Part shown: positions 39,366-49,110 of the stretch, one piece after another | How positions within the stretch are numbered: position 1 is the stretch's first letter | How the letters are laid out: the number at the start of each line of letters is the position of its first letter | DNA from: Gracilibacillus ureilyticus | GTDB taxonomy: Bacteria; Bacillota; Bacilli; Bacillales; Amphibacillaceae | Length of the DNA stretch: 64,000 nucleotides | NCBI RefSeq assembly: GCF_900111195.1 | Contig: NZ_FOGL01000001.1 | Location: 124,001 to 188,000, forward strand | Direction: 5' to 3' | Translations under genes and position numbers: made by a program | Notes under the pieces: generated by a model | Databases searched by the model: none | What the model was told of the DNA's origin: nothing | Seen by the model: the letters and a program-made list of their open reading frames with translations, nothing else

Positions 39366-40928
39366 ATGGATACATTGTTAACAATTATCATCTCCATTTT
39401 GCTTACATTTGTCGGTATTGTTGTTGGTTATCTGATTCGAAAAAGAATTGCAGAGAAGAAGATTTCGAGTGCAGAGGAATTAGCAAAACAAATTGTTGAA
39501 GAAGGCTATAGAAATGCGGAAGTAGCGAAGAAAGAGGCGTTACTTGAAGCGAAAGATGAAAACCATAAAATTCGTCAACAAGCAGAACAAGAGCTTCGTG
39601 AGAGAAGATTGGAAATTCAGAAGCTTGAAAGTCGTCTCATGCAAAAAGAAGAAAATCTTAACCGAAAAGATCAAACGTTGGATAAGCGTGAGCTGATGTT
39701 AGAGAAGAAAGAAAGTTCGCTAACAGAAAAACAACAACAAATTGAAGAAATGGAAAGCAAAGTTGGAGCAATGTTAAGCGAGCAACAAGCAGAATTAGAA
39801 CGGATATCTGGATATACGACTGACCAGGCTAAGCATGTTATTTTACAACGTGTCGAAGAAGAAGTCACTCATGAAACTGCACTAATTATTAAAGAAGCCG
39901 AAAACAGAGCAAAAGAAGAGGCAGATAAGAAAGCCAAAAATATTCTTTCACTTGCCTTACAGCGCTGTGCTGCAGATCATGTCGCTGAAACAACTGTTTC
40001 TGTAGTAAATCTTCCAAATGATGAGATGAAAGGGCGCATAATTGGTCGTGAAGGCCGAAACATTCGAACACTTGAAACACTTACAGGGATAGATCTAATC
40101 ATTGACGATACCCCGGAAGCAGTCATTCTATCTGGTTTTGATCCGATTCGTAGAGAAATAGCACGAATTGCATTAGAGAAACTAGTTCAGGATGGACGAA
40201 TCCACCCGGCAAGAATCGAAGAAATGGTAGATAAGTCCAGGCGAGAAGTGGATGAATATATTCGAGATTTTGGTGAGCAAACTACTTTTGAAGTTGGTGT
40301 CCACGGACTCCATCCGGATTTAGTAAAGATTCTCGGCCGTTTAAAATACAGAACAAGCTATGGTCAAAACGTTCTAAAACACTCAACGGAAGTCGCCTAT
40401 TTATCCGGACTGTTGGCTGCTGAGCTTGGCGAAGATCAAACACTTGCAAAACGAGCTGGATTACTTCATGATATTGGGAAAGCAATCGACCATGAGGTGG
40501 AAGGCAGTCACGTTGAAATTGGTAAGGAGCTTGCAAGTAAATACAAAGAAAATGATGTTGTCGTAAATGCAATAGCGTCACACCATGGTGATGAGGAGCC
40601 AACATCAGTTATTTCTGTAATTGTTGCTGCAGCTGATGCTTTATCAGCAGCAAGACCTGGTGCCAGAAGTGAAACACTTGAAAACTACATTAAGCGATTA
40701 GAGAAACTTGAAGAAATCTCTGAATCCTATGCTGGTGTAGAGAAGTCTTTTGCTATTCAGGCAGGACGCGAAATTCGAATTATCGTCAAACCTGACGAGA
40801 TTGATGATCTGGAAGCATCGAAAGTTGCCAGAGATATTAGAAAGCGGATCGAAGATGAACTGGATTACCCGGGTCATATTAAAGTAACAGTTATCAGGGA
40901 AACAAGATCTGTCGAATATGCTAAATAA
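39366..40928 (+). CDS. rny: Ribonuclease Y
   Basis: Membrane-tethered endoribonuclease that starts mRNA decay in Firmicutes. 520 residues from ATG 39366 (AGAGGAGGTGAAAG upstream), the same length as in B. subtilis. N-terminal membrane helix (about 4-24), long coiled coil about 30-180 rich in E/K/Q, KH domain ([13 protein letters not shown] near 218-230), HD domain with [10 protein letters not shown] and [10 protein letters not shown], the metal-binding pair. Frame open from 39333 but without a start signal. Confidence 0.97.
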   Translation: MDTLLTIIISILLTFVGIVVGYLIRKRIAEKKISSAEELAKQIVEEGYRNAEVAKKEALLEAKDENHKIRQQAEQELRERRLEIQKLESRLMQKEENLNRKDQTLDKRELMLEKKESSLTEKQQQIEEMESKVGAMLSEQQAELERISGYTTDQAKHVILQRVEEEVTHETALIIKEAENRAKEEADKKAKNILSLALQRCAADHVAETTVSVVNLPNDEMKGRIIGREGRNIRTLETLTGIDLIIDDTPEAVILSGFDPIRREIARIALEKLVQDGRIHPARIEEMVDKSRREVDEYIRDFGEQTTFEVGVHGLHPDLVKILGRLKYRTSYGQNVLKHSTEVAYLSGLLAAELGEDQTLAKRAGLLHDIGKAIDHEVEGSHVEIGKELASKYKENDVVVNAIASHHGDEEPTSVISVIVAAADALSAARPGARSETLENYIKRLEKLEEISESYAGVEKSFAIQAGREIRIIVKPDEIDDLEASKVARDIRKRIEDELDYPGHIKVTVIRETRSVEYAK

Positions 40929-40956
40929 AGTGGCCATTTTTGGTCACTTTATTTAT
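40922..40956 (+). terminator. Terminator after rny
   Basis: AAATAAAGTGGCC (40923-40935) pairs with GGTCACTTTATTT (40942-40954) with one mismatch; it begins inside the rny stop codon region. Confidence 0.75.
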
Positions 40957-40990
40957 TATCAGATGTTTTTAAATAGAAAGGGTATGTTAC

Positions 40991-41788
40991 ATGAGAATTT
41001 TGTTTATCGGAGATGTTGTAGGTTCACCAGGCAGGGATATGGTGCAGGAATATTTACCAAAGTTAAAAGCAAAGTATCAGCCCCATATTTCCATAGTGAA
41101 TGGAGAAAATGCCGCGAGCGGAAAAGGTATCACGGAAAAGATTTATAAAAATCTACTTGAGTGGGGAGCAAATGCCATAACAATGGGCAATCATACTTGG
41201 GACAAAAAAGACATATTTCAATTTATTGATGATGCTCCTTATATGGTTCGACCAGGAAATTTGCCTGAAGGGACCCCGGGTAATGAGATAGTTTTTATCA
41301 AATCCAATGGAAAAGAGATAGCAGTTATCAATCTTCTTGGCAGGACTTTTATGAACCCTGTAGATGATCCTTTTAGAAAAGTAGAGGAATTAATTGAGAT
41401 TGCAAAAAGGAGAACAAACATTATTTTTGTAGACTTTCATGCTGAGGCAACCAGTGAGAAACTGGCATTTGGATGGTATATAGACGGAAAAGTAAGTGCA
41501 GTAGTCGGCACTCATACACATGTACAAACAGCAGATGACCGAATTTTGCCAAATCAAACAGCGTATATTAGTGATGTAGGAATGACAGGACCCTATGACG
41601 AAATATTAGGAACAAGTAAAGATGCAGTTTTGAAGAAATTTTTGACAGGATTACCTGTAAGATTCGAAGTACCGAAAGATGGAAGGAAGCAATTGAGTGC
41701 AGTAATTATAGATGTGGATTCCACTACTGGAAATGCAAGCAACATAGAGAGAATCCAAATTAATGACGACCATCCTTTCTTTTCATGA
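40991..41788 (+). CDS. ymdB: YmdB family metallophosphoesterase
   Basis: 265 residues, cytoplasmic calcineurin-fold phosphodiesterase; B. subtilis YmdB hydrolyses 2',3'-cyclic nucleotides and affects biofilm and motility choice and RNase Y-dependent regulation. Metal motifs: GDVVGSPGRD at 7-16, NGENA near 38, GNHTWD near 66, and DFHAEATSEK plus GTHTHVQTAD in the second half. ATG 40991 with AGAAAGGG upstream. Next to rny as in B. subtilis. Confidence 0.94.
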   Translation: MRILFIGDVVGSPGRDMVQEYLPKLKAKYQPHISIVNGENAASGKGITEKIYKNLLEWGANAITMGNHTWDKKDIFQFIDDAPYMVRPGNLPEGTPGNEIVFIKSNGKEIAVINLLGRTFMNPVDDPFRKVEELIEIAKRRTNIIFVDFHAEATSEKLAFGWYIDGKVSAVVGTHTHVQTADDRILPNQTAYISDVGMTGPYDEILGTSKDAVLKKFLTGLPVRFEVPKDGRKQLSAVIIDVDSTTGNASNIERIQINDDHPFFS

Positions 41789-41934
41789 ATGTTATTTAGA
41801 TCATGCTATACTAATGTTAAAAGGAGACTTTTGGTCAGTTTTAGTTTCAGATCCCCGCATGATGATTAGCAGCTTTTCAGAATGCCTCGCACTGTGATAA
41901 AATTTGAATTTTTACTAATAATCGTTCATAATAA

Positions 41935-41963
41935 AAAGGAATATCTTTCATATAGAAGAATAT
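41935..41963 (+). promoter_or_regulatory. Sigma-H promoter of spoVS
   Basis: AAAGGAATA at 41935-41943 and GAAGAATAT at 41955-41963, 11-base spacer: a full match to the sigma-H pattern RnAGGAwww-N11/12-RnnGAATww. spoVS is sigma-H dependent in B. subtilis. The 145 bases before it, after ymdB, show nothing else recognisable. Confidence 0.7.
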
Positions 41964-42006
41964 AGTAAAAGTGGGATAACAATAGGAATTGAAGGAGGTA
42001 CCAGGA

Positions 42007-42267
42007 ATGGACATATTAAAAGTTTCAGCAAAATCAAATCCGAATAAAGTAGCAGGCGCACTTGCAAATGTCGTACGAGAACGTGGCTCAGCAGAAGTTC
42101 AGGCAATTGGTGCGGGTGCACTAAATCAGGCAGTGAAAGCAGTTGCTATCGCACGTGGTTTTGTGGCTCCGAGCGGAGATGATCTCATTTGTATTCCAGC
42201 TTTTACTGATATTATGATTGATAATGAAGAACGTACAGCGATTAAACTAATTGTCGAACCGAGATAA
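42007..42267 (+). CDS. spoVS: Stage V sporulation protein S
   Basis: 86-residue Alba-fold protein, very highly conserved, needed for spore coat assembly and later sporulation. ATG 42007 with GAAGGAGGT upstream gives MDILKVSAKS like other SpoVS; in-frame codons from 41989 overlap that site. Conserved QAIGAGALNQAVKAVAIARG in the middle and TAIKLIVEPR at the end. Own sigma-H promoter and terminator. Confidence 0.97.
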   Translation: MDILKVSAKSNPNKVAGALANVVRERGSAEVQAIGAGALNQAVKAVAIARGFVAPSGDDLICIPAFTDIMIDNEERTAIKLIVEPR

Positions 42268-42284
42268 CCTGTTTTTTGTTAAGT

Positions 42285-42316
42285 AACCTGTTTGTATTGG
42301 ACAAACAGGTTTTTAA
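42285..42316 (+). terminator. Terminator after spoVS
   Basis: ACCTGTTTGT (42286-42295), loop ATTGG, ACAAACAGGT (42301-42310), then TTTT. Confidence 0.88.
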
Positions 42317-42340
42317 TTGGAATAAAAGAGGGGGATCAGA

Positions 42341-43258
42341 TTGATAGATTGCCATTGCGATGCATTATGGAAAATCTGGGAAAATCAATATGACTTTCAT
42401 AATGACCCGAGACTTGCAGTAAATTATTCAAAGTGGATGGATAGTAATGTGAAAATCCAATGTTTTGCTATTTTTGTTCCGCCAACTGTACCCTCTGAAG
42501 CTAAATTTGCAGCTGCCTTGCAGATGACTGATATTTTTTTCGAGAAAATAATAAAGCCTTATCCCAATGTGAAATTGATACTGAATAAAAGGGATATCCA
42601 TGGTCTGGAGGAAGCGGAAAAGGGAGCGATGCTCACAGTTGAAGGACTTGACTTAATCGGTTATGACCTTTTTAAATTGCGGACACTGATTCGTTTAGGA
42701 GTTCGAATGATTGGTCTGTCATGGAATGTGCCTAACCTTGTTGTTGACGGGATTATGGAAAGTCGTGGATCCGGTCTAACAGAGTTTGGCCGGGACGTAA
42801 TTCAATTGGCAAATCAGGAAAGGATTTGGATAGACCTTGCTCATGCGTCTTATAAAGGTTTTTTTGATGCTCTTGAAATTGCTGAATATCCGATTGTCTC
42901 ACATGCCAATGTCCATGCTGTTACTCAACATCCACGAAATCTAGATGATCAGCAAATCCTTGCTTTAATCAATAAAGAAGGTTTAATTGGTATAAATTTT
43001 GTTCGTGAATTTGTAACAGACAAAAACTATGCAAATTTCGAGGATCTCTTCTTACATATCAACTATTTGATAGAATCAGGATTAGAAGACTATATAATAT
43101 TTGGATCAGACTTTGATGGAAGCGATGACCTTGTTGATGGGCTTACATCTATCTCTGATTATCCTATATTTATAGACTACCTGAAAAAGAAGCTGCCGCA
43201 GGGTGTACTGAATAGGATAACATGTGATAATTTCATTAAAAAATCCCCTTTTAATTAG
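42341..43258 (+). CDS. Membrane dipeptidase (peptidase M19 family)
   Basis: 305-residue zinc dipeptidase of the renal dipeptidase family. Metal-binding DCHCDALW at residues 3-10 (DxHxD), bridging glutamate in TVEGLDLIG near 101-109, histidines in LSWNVPN/LAHAS and SHANVHAV near 189-196, and FGSDFDG near 250. No signal peptide is seen, so it is probably cytoplasmic; D-Ala-x or other dipeptides are possible substrates. TTG start at 42341 after AGAGGGGG. Found next to spoVS in several Bacillaceae. Confidence 0.88.
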   Translation: MIDCHCDALWKIWENQYDFHNDPRLAVNYSKWMDSNVKIQCFAIFVPPTVPSEAKFAAALQMTDIFFEKIIKPYPNVKLILNKRDIHGLEEAEKGAMLTVEGLDLIGYDLFKLRTLIRLGVRMIGLSWNVPNLVVDGIMESRGSGLTEFGRDVIQLANQERIWIDLAHASYKGFFDALEIAEYPIVSHANVHAVTQHPRNLDDQQILALINKEGLIGINFVREFVTDKNYANFEDLFLHINYLIESGLEDYIIFGSDFDGSDDLVDGLTSISDYPIFIDYLKKKLPQGVLNRITCDNFIKKSPFN

Positions 43259-43337
43259 CGAATGTCTTTGTAATTCGCCGGCATATCCCATATAATAGAT
43301 GAAGTAGTTTGATTAGGGGTAAGAAAGGAGACATAAT

Positions 43338-44915
43338 ATGAACGAAAAACAGAGATTAGAAAGTCAGCAAATTAGACAGGGAAATTCGCCGGACGTAAAA
43401 TCCGAGACGAATGAAAACCTGAACCGTCTAAAAAAATTATCAAGTGATGAATTGATATCAAAATATTTCCAAACAACATATGAACCGCCAAATTTAAAAA
43501 AAGCAAGAAGCCGCAGAAAAAAAGACGTTGATATACATTATGATTTTGATATTCCGCTGGAAATGAAAGCAGCGGGAAAAGGGAAAAAGTTTTTAATCCG
43601 TACTTATGGCTGTCAAATGAATGAACATGATACAGAAGTAATGGCAGGTATTCTAACTAATATGGGATATGAATCAACAGATGACACGAATGAAGCGGAC
43701 ATTATTTTATTAAATACGTGTGCAATCCGTGAGAATGCGGAGAATAAAGTATTTGGTGAAATTGGACACTTAAAACCACTTAAACTGGAGAAGCCAGATT
43801 TGATTCTGGGTGTCTGTGGCTGTATGTCGCAGGAGGAGTCAGTGGTAAACCGTATTCTGAAAAAACATCCATTTGTTGATTTGATTTTTGGTACACATAA
43901 CATTCACCGTTTACCAACATTAATCAATGAAGCTATGTTTGGAAAAGAAATGGTTGTAGAAGTATGGTCCAAAGAAGGCGACATCATTGAGAACTTACCA
44001 AAAGTAAGAAATGGAAAAATAAAAGCATGGGTAAACATTATGTATGGATGTGATAAATTCTGTACGTATTGCATTGTGCCATATACCCGTGGTAAAGAAA
44101 GAAGCAGACGTCCGGAAGATATTATTCAGGAGGTTCGTCATTTAGCAGCACAAGGTTATAAAGAGATCACCCTTCTTGGTCAGAATGTAAATGCATATGG
44201 CAAGGATCTGGATATTGACTATGGTCTTGGTGATTTGATGGACGAGATTCATAAAATCGATATTCCTAGAGTTCGATTTACTACATCACACCCTCGTGAC
44301 TTTGATGATCGCTTGATTGAAGTTCTTGCTCAAGGCGGAAACTTATTAGATCATATTCATTTACCTGTTCAATCCGGAAGTTCAGACATCTTGCGAGTAA
44401 TGGCAAGACGATATACGAGAGAAGATTATCTCAAATTAGTCCGAAAAATACGTGAGGCGATGCCGAATGCAACATTAACTACAGATATTATTGTCGGTTT
44501 TCCAAATGAAACGGATGAGCAATTTGAAGAAACGATGTCACTTGTGGAAGAAGTTGGATTCGAAAGTGCTTATACATTTATTTATTCACCAAGAGAAGGC
44601 ACCCCTGCTGCAAAATGGGAAGATAATATTCCTATGCAAGTGAAAAAAGCACGGCTGCAGCGTCTTAATGCGCTTGTAAATAAACAATCAGCAGAAGCAA
44701 TGAAAAAATATGAAGGTCAAATTGTAAAAGTATTAGTTGAAGGTGAAAGTAAGAAAGACCCGGAAGTTTTATCAGGTTATACAGAACGCAATAAGCTGGT
44801 AAACTTCAAAGGGCCGAAATCCATTATTGGAGAAATTGTAGAAGTGAAAATTACAAATACAAAGACTTGGACATTAGATGGTGAGTTGGTTGAGTCAGTA
44901 GTAGAGGTGAACTAA
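43338..44915 (+). CDS. miaB: tRNA-2-methylthio-N6-isopentenyladenosine37 synthase MiaB
   Basis: Radical-SAM methylthiotransferase completing the ms2i6A37 modification begun by MiaA (51025). 525 residues. N-terminal extension about 65 residues, UPF0004 domain with [13 protein letters not shown] near 87-99 holding the first Fe-S cluster, radical-SAM cluster CDKFCTYC near 238-245, C-terminal TRAM domain near 450-515. ATG 43338 after AGAAAGGAG. The following ricA gene begins directly after its stop. Confidence 0.96.
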   Translation: MNEKQRLESQQIRQGNSPDVKSETNENLNRLKKLSSDELISKYFQTTYEPPNLKKARSRRKKDVDIHYDFDIPLEMKAAGKGKKFLIRTYGCQMNEHDTEVMAGILTNMGYESTDDTNEADIILLNTCAIRENAENKVFGEIGHLKPLKLEKPDLILGVCGCMSQEESVVNRILKKHPFVDLIFGTHNIHRLPTLINEAMFGKEMVVEVWSKEGDIIENLPKVRNGKIKAWVNIMYGCDKFCTYCIVPYTRGKERSRRPEDIIQEVRHLAAQGYKEITLLGQNVNAYGKDLDIDYGLGDLMDEIHKIDIPRVRFTTSHPRDFDDRLIEVLAQGGNLLDHIHLPVQSGSSDILRVMARRYTREDYLKLVRKIREAMPNATLTTDIIVGFPNETDEQFEETMSLVEEVGFESAYTFIYSPREGTPAAKWEDNIPMQVKKARLQRLNALVNKQSAEAMKKYEGQIVKVLVEGESKKDPEVLSGYTERNKLVNFKGPKSIIGEIVEVKITNTKTWTLDGELVESVVEVN

Positions 44916-45332
44916 ATGGCAAAGTATACAAGAAATGAAGTAATTGCTGAAGCACATAATTTAGCTAAAATGATGGCAAATATTGAGGAGATAGAACGTT
45001 TTAAACAATTAGAAGCAAAATTAAATGATAATAATAAAATTCAAGCAACGATTAAAAAAATTAAAGCATTACAGAAACAGGCAGTCAACTTCCAGGCATA
45101 CGGAAAAGAAGAAGCGTTAAAACGTGTTGAAAAAGAAATAGATCGACTGCAAGCGGAAATAGATGAGATTCCAGTGGTGCAGGAATTTAAAGAATCACAG
45201 GTAGTTATCAATGATTTATTACAACTTGTGTCTAACACCATTGCAAGAGAAATCACCAATGAAGTGATCCGCTCAACAGGCGGAGATGTATTGGCTGGAC
45301 AAACAGGTTCCAGCAAAGGACATCACTGTTAA
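44916..45332 (+). CDS. ricA: RicA family protein (YmcA), RicA-RicF-RicT complex
   Basis: 138-residue helical YlbF/YmcA family protein. In B. subtilis RicA, RicF (YlbF) and RicT (YaaT) form a complex with Fe-S clusters that specifies RNase Y cleavage and influences Spo0A phosphorylation and biofilm formation. The start directly follows the miaB stop, so the two are coupled. C-terminal GSSKGHHC ends in a cysteine, a possible cluster ligand. RNase Y itself is encoded 4 kb upstream. Confidence 0.9.
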   Translation: MAKYTRNEVIAEAHNLAKMMANIEEIERFKQLEAKLNDNNKIQATIKKIKALQKQAVNFQAYGKEEALKRVEKEIDRLQAEIDEIPVVQEFKESQVVINDLLQLVSNTIAREITNEVIRSTGGDVLAGQTGSSKGHHC

Positions 45333-45415
45333 TCCTTACTCCGCTAATTTTTTATGAGAATATTCATTTAATGGTAAGCTAATCGAATGATATGGAACTT
45401 CTCTTTCATTTATGT

Positions 45416-45513
45416 ACACAATTCTAGGCATTTGCATAGGATGGATTAGAATCTATAGCCTGTTAACTTTTAAGAAAGTTTAGGCACTATAGGTGAATAT
45501 CTCGCATATGATG
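45416..45513 (+). promoter_or_regulatory. Two candidate sigma-K-type sites upstream of cotE
   Basis: AC (45416-45417), 17 bases, CATAGGATGG (45435-45444); and AC (45486-45487), 17 bases, CATATGATGG (45505-45514). Both share CATA-n-GATGGATT and resemble the site before spoVFA (CATAAGATGG). cotE is transcribed by sigma-E and sigma-K in B. subtilis; which factor reads which site cannot be told by eye. Confidence 0.45.
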
Positions 45514-45542
45514 GATTGAAATGAAAGGGAGGTTAACATTCA

Positions 45543-46109
45543 ATGTCTTTTCTTGACCAGCAATACAGGGAGATTATTACAAAAGCGGTGATAGGTAAAG
45601 GGAGAAAGTTCAGCCAGGAAACGAATACCATTACACCATCTCACAGACCATCAAGTATATTAGGATGCTGGATTATTAATCATAACTATCAGGCAAAGTT
45701 AGTGAAAAAGGACGTAGTAGAGATTCATGGCAGCTATGAAGCGAATGTATGGTATGCTTTCAGTGATAATACTAAAACAGAAGTAGTATCAGAACGAGTA
45801 GAATACTGTGATACAGTTGCGCTCTCTATCCGTGACAAACATCAATTAGGTGACGATTGTGATGTAGTTGCCAAAGTAATTCAGCAGCCAAACTGTTTGG
45901 AATGTACAATTGATACAAGAGGAAACAAAATTAAAGTAGATGTTGAACGAGAATTCCTGGTTGAAGTGATTGGTGATACTAAAATTTGCGTAAAAGTAGA
46001 TCCAAAAGGGAAAGTTTATGAGGATGATGACTGGGATTTGTCAATCTCTGATGAAGAATTAGAGTCATTAGATCCAGATTTCCTGGCAAATAAAGATGAA
46101 GAGGAATAA
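45543..46109 (+). CDS. cotE: Outer spore coat morphogenetic protein CotE
   Basis: 188-residue scaffold that organises the outer spore coat on the forespore surface from the mother cell. Conserved features: LDQQYREIITKAVIGKGRKF at the N-terminus, SSILGCWIINHNY near 38-50, and an acidic tail (DEELESLDPDFLANKDEEE) as in other CotE. ATG 45543 after AAAGGGAGG. Own promoters and terminator. Confidence 0.95.
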   Translation: MSFLDQQYREIITKAVIGKGRKFSQETNTITPSHRPSSILGCWIINHNYQAKLVKKDVVEIHGSYEANVWYAFSDNTKTEVVSERVEYCDTVALSIRDKHQLGDDCDVVAKVIQQPNCLECTIDTRGNKIKVDVEREFLVEVIGDTKICVKVDPKGKVYEDDDWDLSISDEELESLDPDFLANKDEEE

Positions 46110-46112
46110 TAC

Positions 46113-46147
46113 TTACAGTGTGGAGAAGACCACACTGTATTTTTTTA
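46113..46147 (+). terminator. Terminator after cotE
   Basis: ACAGTGTGG (46115-46123), loop AGAAGA, CCACACTGT (46130-46138), then ATTTTTTT. Confidence 0.92.
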
Positions 46148-46295
46148 TCGATTTTAGTTATGAAAAGTTCTAGAATGTTAGTCTTTAAATAAGGATCAGT
46201 AATTTTAAGAAAATAAATTGAGATTATTACTCGGTGAGTATTAAGTGTGTGGAGCGCTGTGATAAAATAAAGAATAACAGATTGAGATTAGAACA

Positions 46296-46439
46296 AGGGA
46301 GAGTTTCGGGATGCAAATTAATGATCGGAAATATTGACTAGTGAAGATGATGAAAAATATCAATCCAGTGAATGAATGGAAATGCTGTTGGGTACAGCAC
46401 TGGATGTATCAAATAGTGTAACAAAACAAAAGTCACTGT
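46296..46439 (+). pseudogene. Possible gene remnant in the cotE-mutS gap
   Basis: The 397-base gap between cotE and mutS holds a terminator, the mutS promoter, and between them a stretch that looks coding but is broken. AAGGGAGAG (46296) precedes ATG 46311, which stops after 8 codons (MQINDRKY). A frame shift at 46334 leads on as LTSEDDEKYQSSE, a stop, then MEMLLGTALDVSNSVTKQK. I do not recognise the parent protein; it may be chance. Confidence 0.25.
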
Positions 46440-46464
46440 AGAATATATATCATAACTGATATGT

Positions 46465-46470
46465 TATAAT
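46465..46470 (+). promoter_or_regulatory. Extended -10 promoter of mutSL
   Basis: TATAAT at 46465-46470 with TG at 46462-46463; -35 region weak. Start expected near 46477, 30 bases before mutS. Confidence 0.55.
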
Positions 46471-46506
46471 GGTCGATGAATAGTTATAGATTTTGGAGGA
46501 AAGATA

Positions 46507-49110
46507 ATGGGTTATACGCCAATGATGCAACAATACTTAAAGATAAAAGCAGAGTATAAAGACAGCTTTTTATTTTTTCGTTTAGGTGATTTTTATGAAA
46601 TGTTCTTCGAGGATGCGGTAAAAGCTGCTGAGGAACTGGAAATCACTTTAACAAGCAGAGATGCTGGAAAAGATGATCGTATACCGATGTGTGGTGTTCC
46701 TCATCATTCTGCAGAAAACTATATAAAAACACTGATAGAAAAAGGATATAAAGTAGCAATTTGTGAACAAGTAGAGGATCCAAAAACCGCCAAAGGGGTA
46801 GTTAAGAGGGAAGTAGTCCAATTAATTACACCTGGAACAATAATGGAAGGCCAAATGCTAGAAGATAAAGAAAACAATTATCTGGCGGTATTGCATGCAA
46901 GTGATGAACAAATGTTTGGTTTTGCTTATACGGATATGTCGACAGGAGATACATTTGTTATGAAGATTGAAAATGATTGGTCTTCTGTTTTGAGCGAGAT
47001 TTATAATCGGCCGATCAAAGAAATAGTGATTGATGACAGTATTAATGAATCATTCAGAGATGATCTGAAAGAAAAAATGCAATTAACAGTGTCGTCTGCG
47101 ATTCATTCTAAGGAAATTCCTGACCAGATGGATTATTTAAATGAGAGTGTTAATGAACCATTATTACAATATGTTTGTAAATTATTGTTTCAATATATAT
47201 ATCATACGCAGAAGCGTTCGATCGACCATTTAAAGAAAGCGCAAGTGATCGAGTTACAAGAATATATGACATTAGATATGTATTCTAAAAGGAACCTGGA
47301 AATTACTCACTCGATGATGAGAAATGAAAAATATGGTAGTCTCCTATGGGTAATTGATCGAACTGTAACAGCAATGGGGGCAAGAAAATTAAAGAAATGG
47401 CTGGAGCGGCCACTGCTTTCCCGTCAGTTAATTGACAGAAGGCTAGAGATGGTTACCGGATTGTATGATCAGTTTATGGAAAGAGAAGGTGTTCGTGAAT
47501 CACTCCGGTCAATCTATGATTTAGAGCGTTTATCAGGCCGTGTTTCCTTTGGTAATGTAAATGCACGGGATCTCTTGCAATTGAGAAATTCATTATCAAA
47601 AATTCCTTATGTTAAACAATTACTAAAACAATTTAATCATACAACTTTACAGGAACTCGGTGATAAAATTGATCCATTGGAGGAATTAAGAGAGCTTTTG
47701 GATAGGAGTATTGCCGAAGATCCGCCTGTCTCAATAACAGATGGTGGTCTCTTGAAGGATGGTTATGATGAACAACTGGATCAGTACCGTCATACTTCAA
47801 GAAATGGGAAGAGCTGGATTGCAGAACTGGAGAGAAAAGAGAAGGAAAATACAAATATTAAATCATTGAAAATAGGTTACAACAAAGTGTTCGGCTATTA
47901 TATTGAAGTAACAAGAGCAAACCTGCACCTTGTCCCTGATGACCGGTATGAACGTAAACAGACACTAACTAATGCAGAAAGATTTATTACGAGTGAATTA
48001 AAAGAAAAAGAAGCACTAATTTTGGAAGCTGATGAAAAAAGTGTTGATTTGGAATACCGATTGTTCCTGTTAATTCGTGACAAGGTAAAAACATACATTC
48101 CGGCATTACAAAAACTGGCTGATATAATAAGTGAGATTGATGTGTTGCAAAGTTTCGCTACAGTGAGTGAAGAGAATAATTATGTAAGGCCAACTTTCAG
48201 TAAGGCGCATTCAGTCAGATTAGAAGAAAGCCGGCATCCTGTAATAGAGAAAGTAATGAAAAATGAGTCATTTGTACCTAATGATATTCAGCTTGATGAA
48301 GATAAATTTATGCTGTTAATAACAGGGCCGAATATGTCCGGTAAGAGCACATATATGCGTCAATTAGCATTGACAATCGTAATGGCACAGGTTGGCTGCT
48401 TTGTACCTGCAAAACATGCGGAGCTCGCAATCTTTGATCAGATATTTACCAGAATAGGGGCAGCTGATGACCTTGTGTCAGGGCAAAGTACATTCATGGT
48501 TGAAATGTTGGAAGCTAACCACGCTATTCATCATGCAACAAATAATAGCTTGATTCTTTTAGATGAAATAGGACGGGGTACTAGTACCTATGATGGTATG
48601 GCCCTTGCCCAGTCAATAATGGAATATATTCATGATCATATCCATGCCAAGACTTTATTCTCTACTCATTATCACGAATTGACCAGTTTAGGAGAAAGAT
48701 TGGCAGGTTTGAAAAACATCCATGTCAAGGCAGAAGAAATCAATGGAGAAGTTGTATTTCTACACCAAATTCACCAAGGTGCAGCTGATGAGAGTTATGG
48801 TATTCATGTAGCTAAACTTGCTGGATTACCTGATGCCCTTATCGATCGGGCGCAGCAAATTCTGACACAACTGGAGACAAAAAATGTTGAACCAACCGAG
48901 TCACAACAAAAGAGGGAAACCAACCTTCAGGAGGAGCAGATGACGTTTTTTGTTGAAGAAAAAAACAACACCCGTAAACAATCAAAAGCAGAAGAGAATG
49001 TTGTTGCATTAATAAATCAATGGAACATCCTTGAAATGACTCCAATGGAAGCAATGAATAAACTATACGAACTGCAGAAAAAAGTGAAAGGAATGAAGGG
49101 GCGAAATTAG
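46507..49110 (+). CDS. mutS: DNA mismatch repair protein MutS
   Basis: Recognises base mismatches and small loops. 867 residues. N-terminal mismatch-binding domain with FFRLGDFYEMF near 22-32 (Phe-x-Glu wedge), connector, lever and clamp domains, ATPase with GPNMSGKSTYMRQ near 607-619, ILLDEIGRGTSTYDG and STHYHEL. The C-terminal tail is Q/E-rich and carries a short MTFFVEE segment resembling a beta-clamp binding site. Stop codon abuts mutL. Confidence 0.97.
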   Translation: MGYTPMMQQYLKIKAEYKDSFLFFRLGDFYEMFFEDAVKAAEELEITLTSRDAGKDDRIPMCGVPHHSAENYIKTLIEKGYKVAICEQVEDPKTAKGVVKREVVQLITPGTIMEGQMLEDKENNYLAVLHASDEQMFGFAYTDMSTGDTFVMKIENDWSSVLSEIYNRPIKEIVIDDSINESFRDDLKEKMQLTVSSAIHSKEIPDQMDYLNESVNEPLLQYVCKLLFQYIYHTQKRSIDHLKKAQVIELQEYMTLDMYSKRNLEITHSMMRNEKYGSLLWVIDRTVTAMGARKLKKWLERPLLSRQLIDRRLEMVTGLYDQFMEREGVRESLRSIYDLERLSGRVSFGNVNARDLLQLRNSLSKIPYVKQLLKQFNHTTLQELGDKIDPLEELRELLDRSIAEDPPVSITDGGLLKDGYDEQLDQYRHTSRNGKSWIAELERKEKENTNIKSLKIGYNKVFGYYIEVTRANLHLVPDDRYERKQTLTNAERFITSELKEKEALILEADEKSVDLEYRLFLLIRDKVKTYIPALQKLADIISEIDVLQSFATVSEENNYVRPTFSKAHSVRLEESRHPVIEKVMKNESFVPNDIQLDEDKFMLLITGPNMSGKSTYMRQLALTIVMAQVGCFVPAKHAELAIFDQIFTRIGAADDLVSGQSTFMVEMLEANHAIHHATNNSLILLDEIGRGTSTYDGMALAQSIMEYIHDHIHAKTLFSTHYHELTSLGERLAGLKNIHVKAEEINGEVVFLHQIHQGAADESYGIHVAKLAGLPDALIDRAQQILTQLETKNVEPTESQQKRETNLQEEQMTFFVEEKNNTRKQSKAEENVVALINQWNILEMTPMEAMNKLYELQKKVKGMKGRN

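Noticed and set aside
40918-41148. 76-codon frame spanning the rny terminator and ymdB start
   Set aside because: It runs through a terminator hairpin and overlaps ymdB in another frame.
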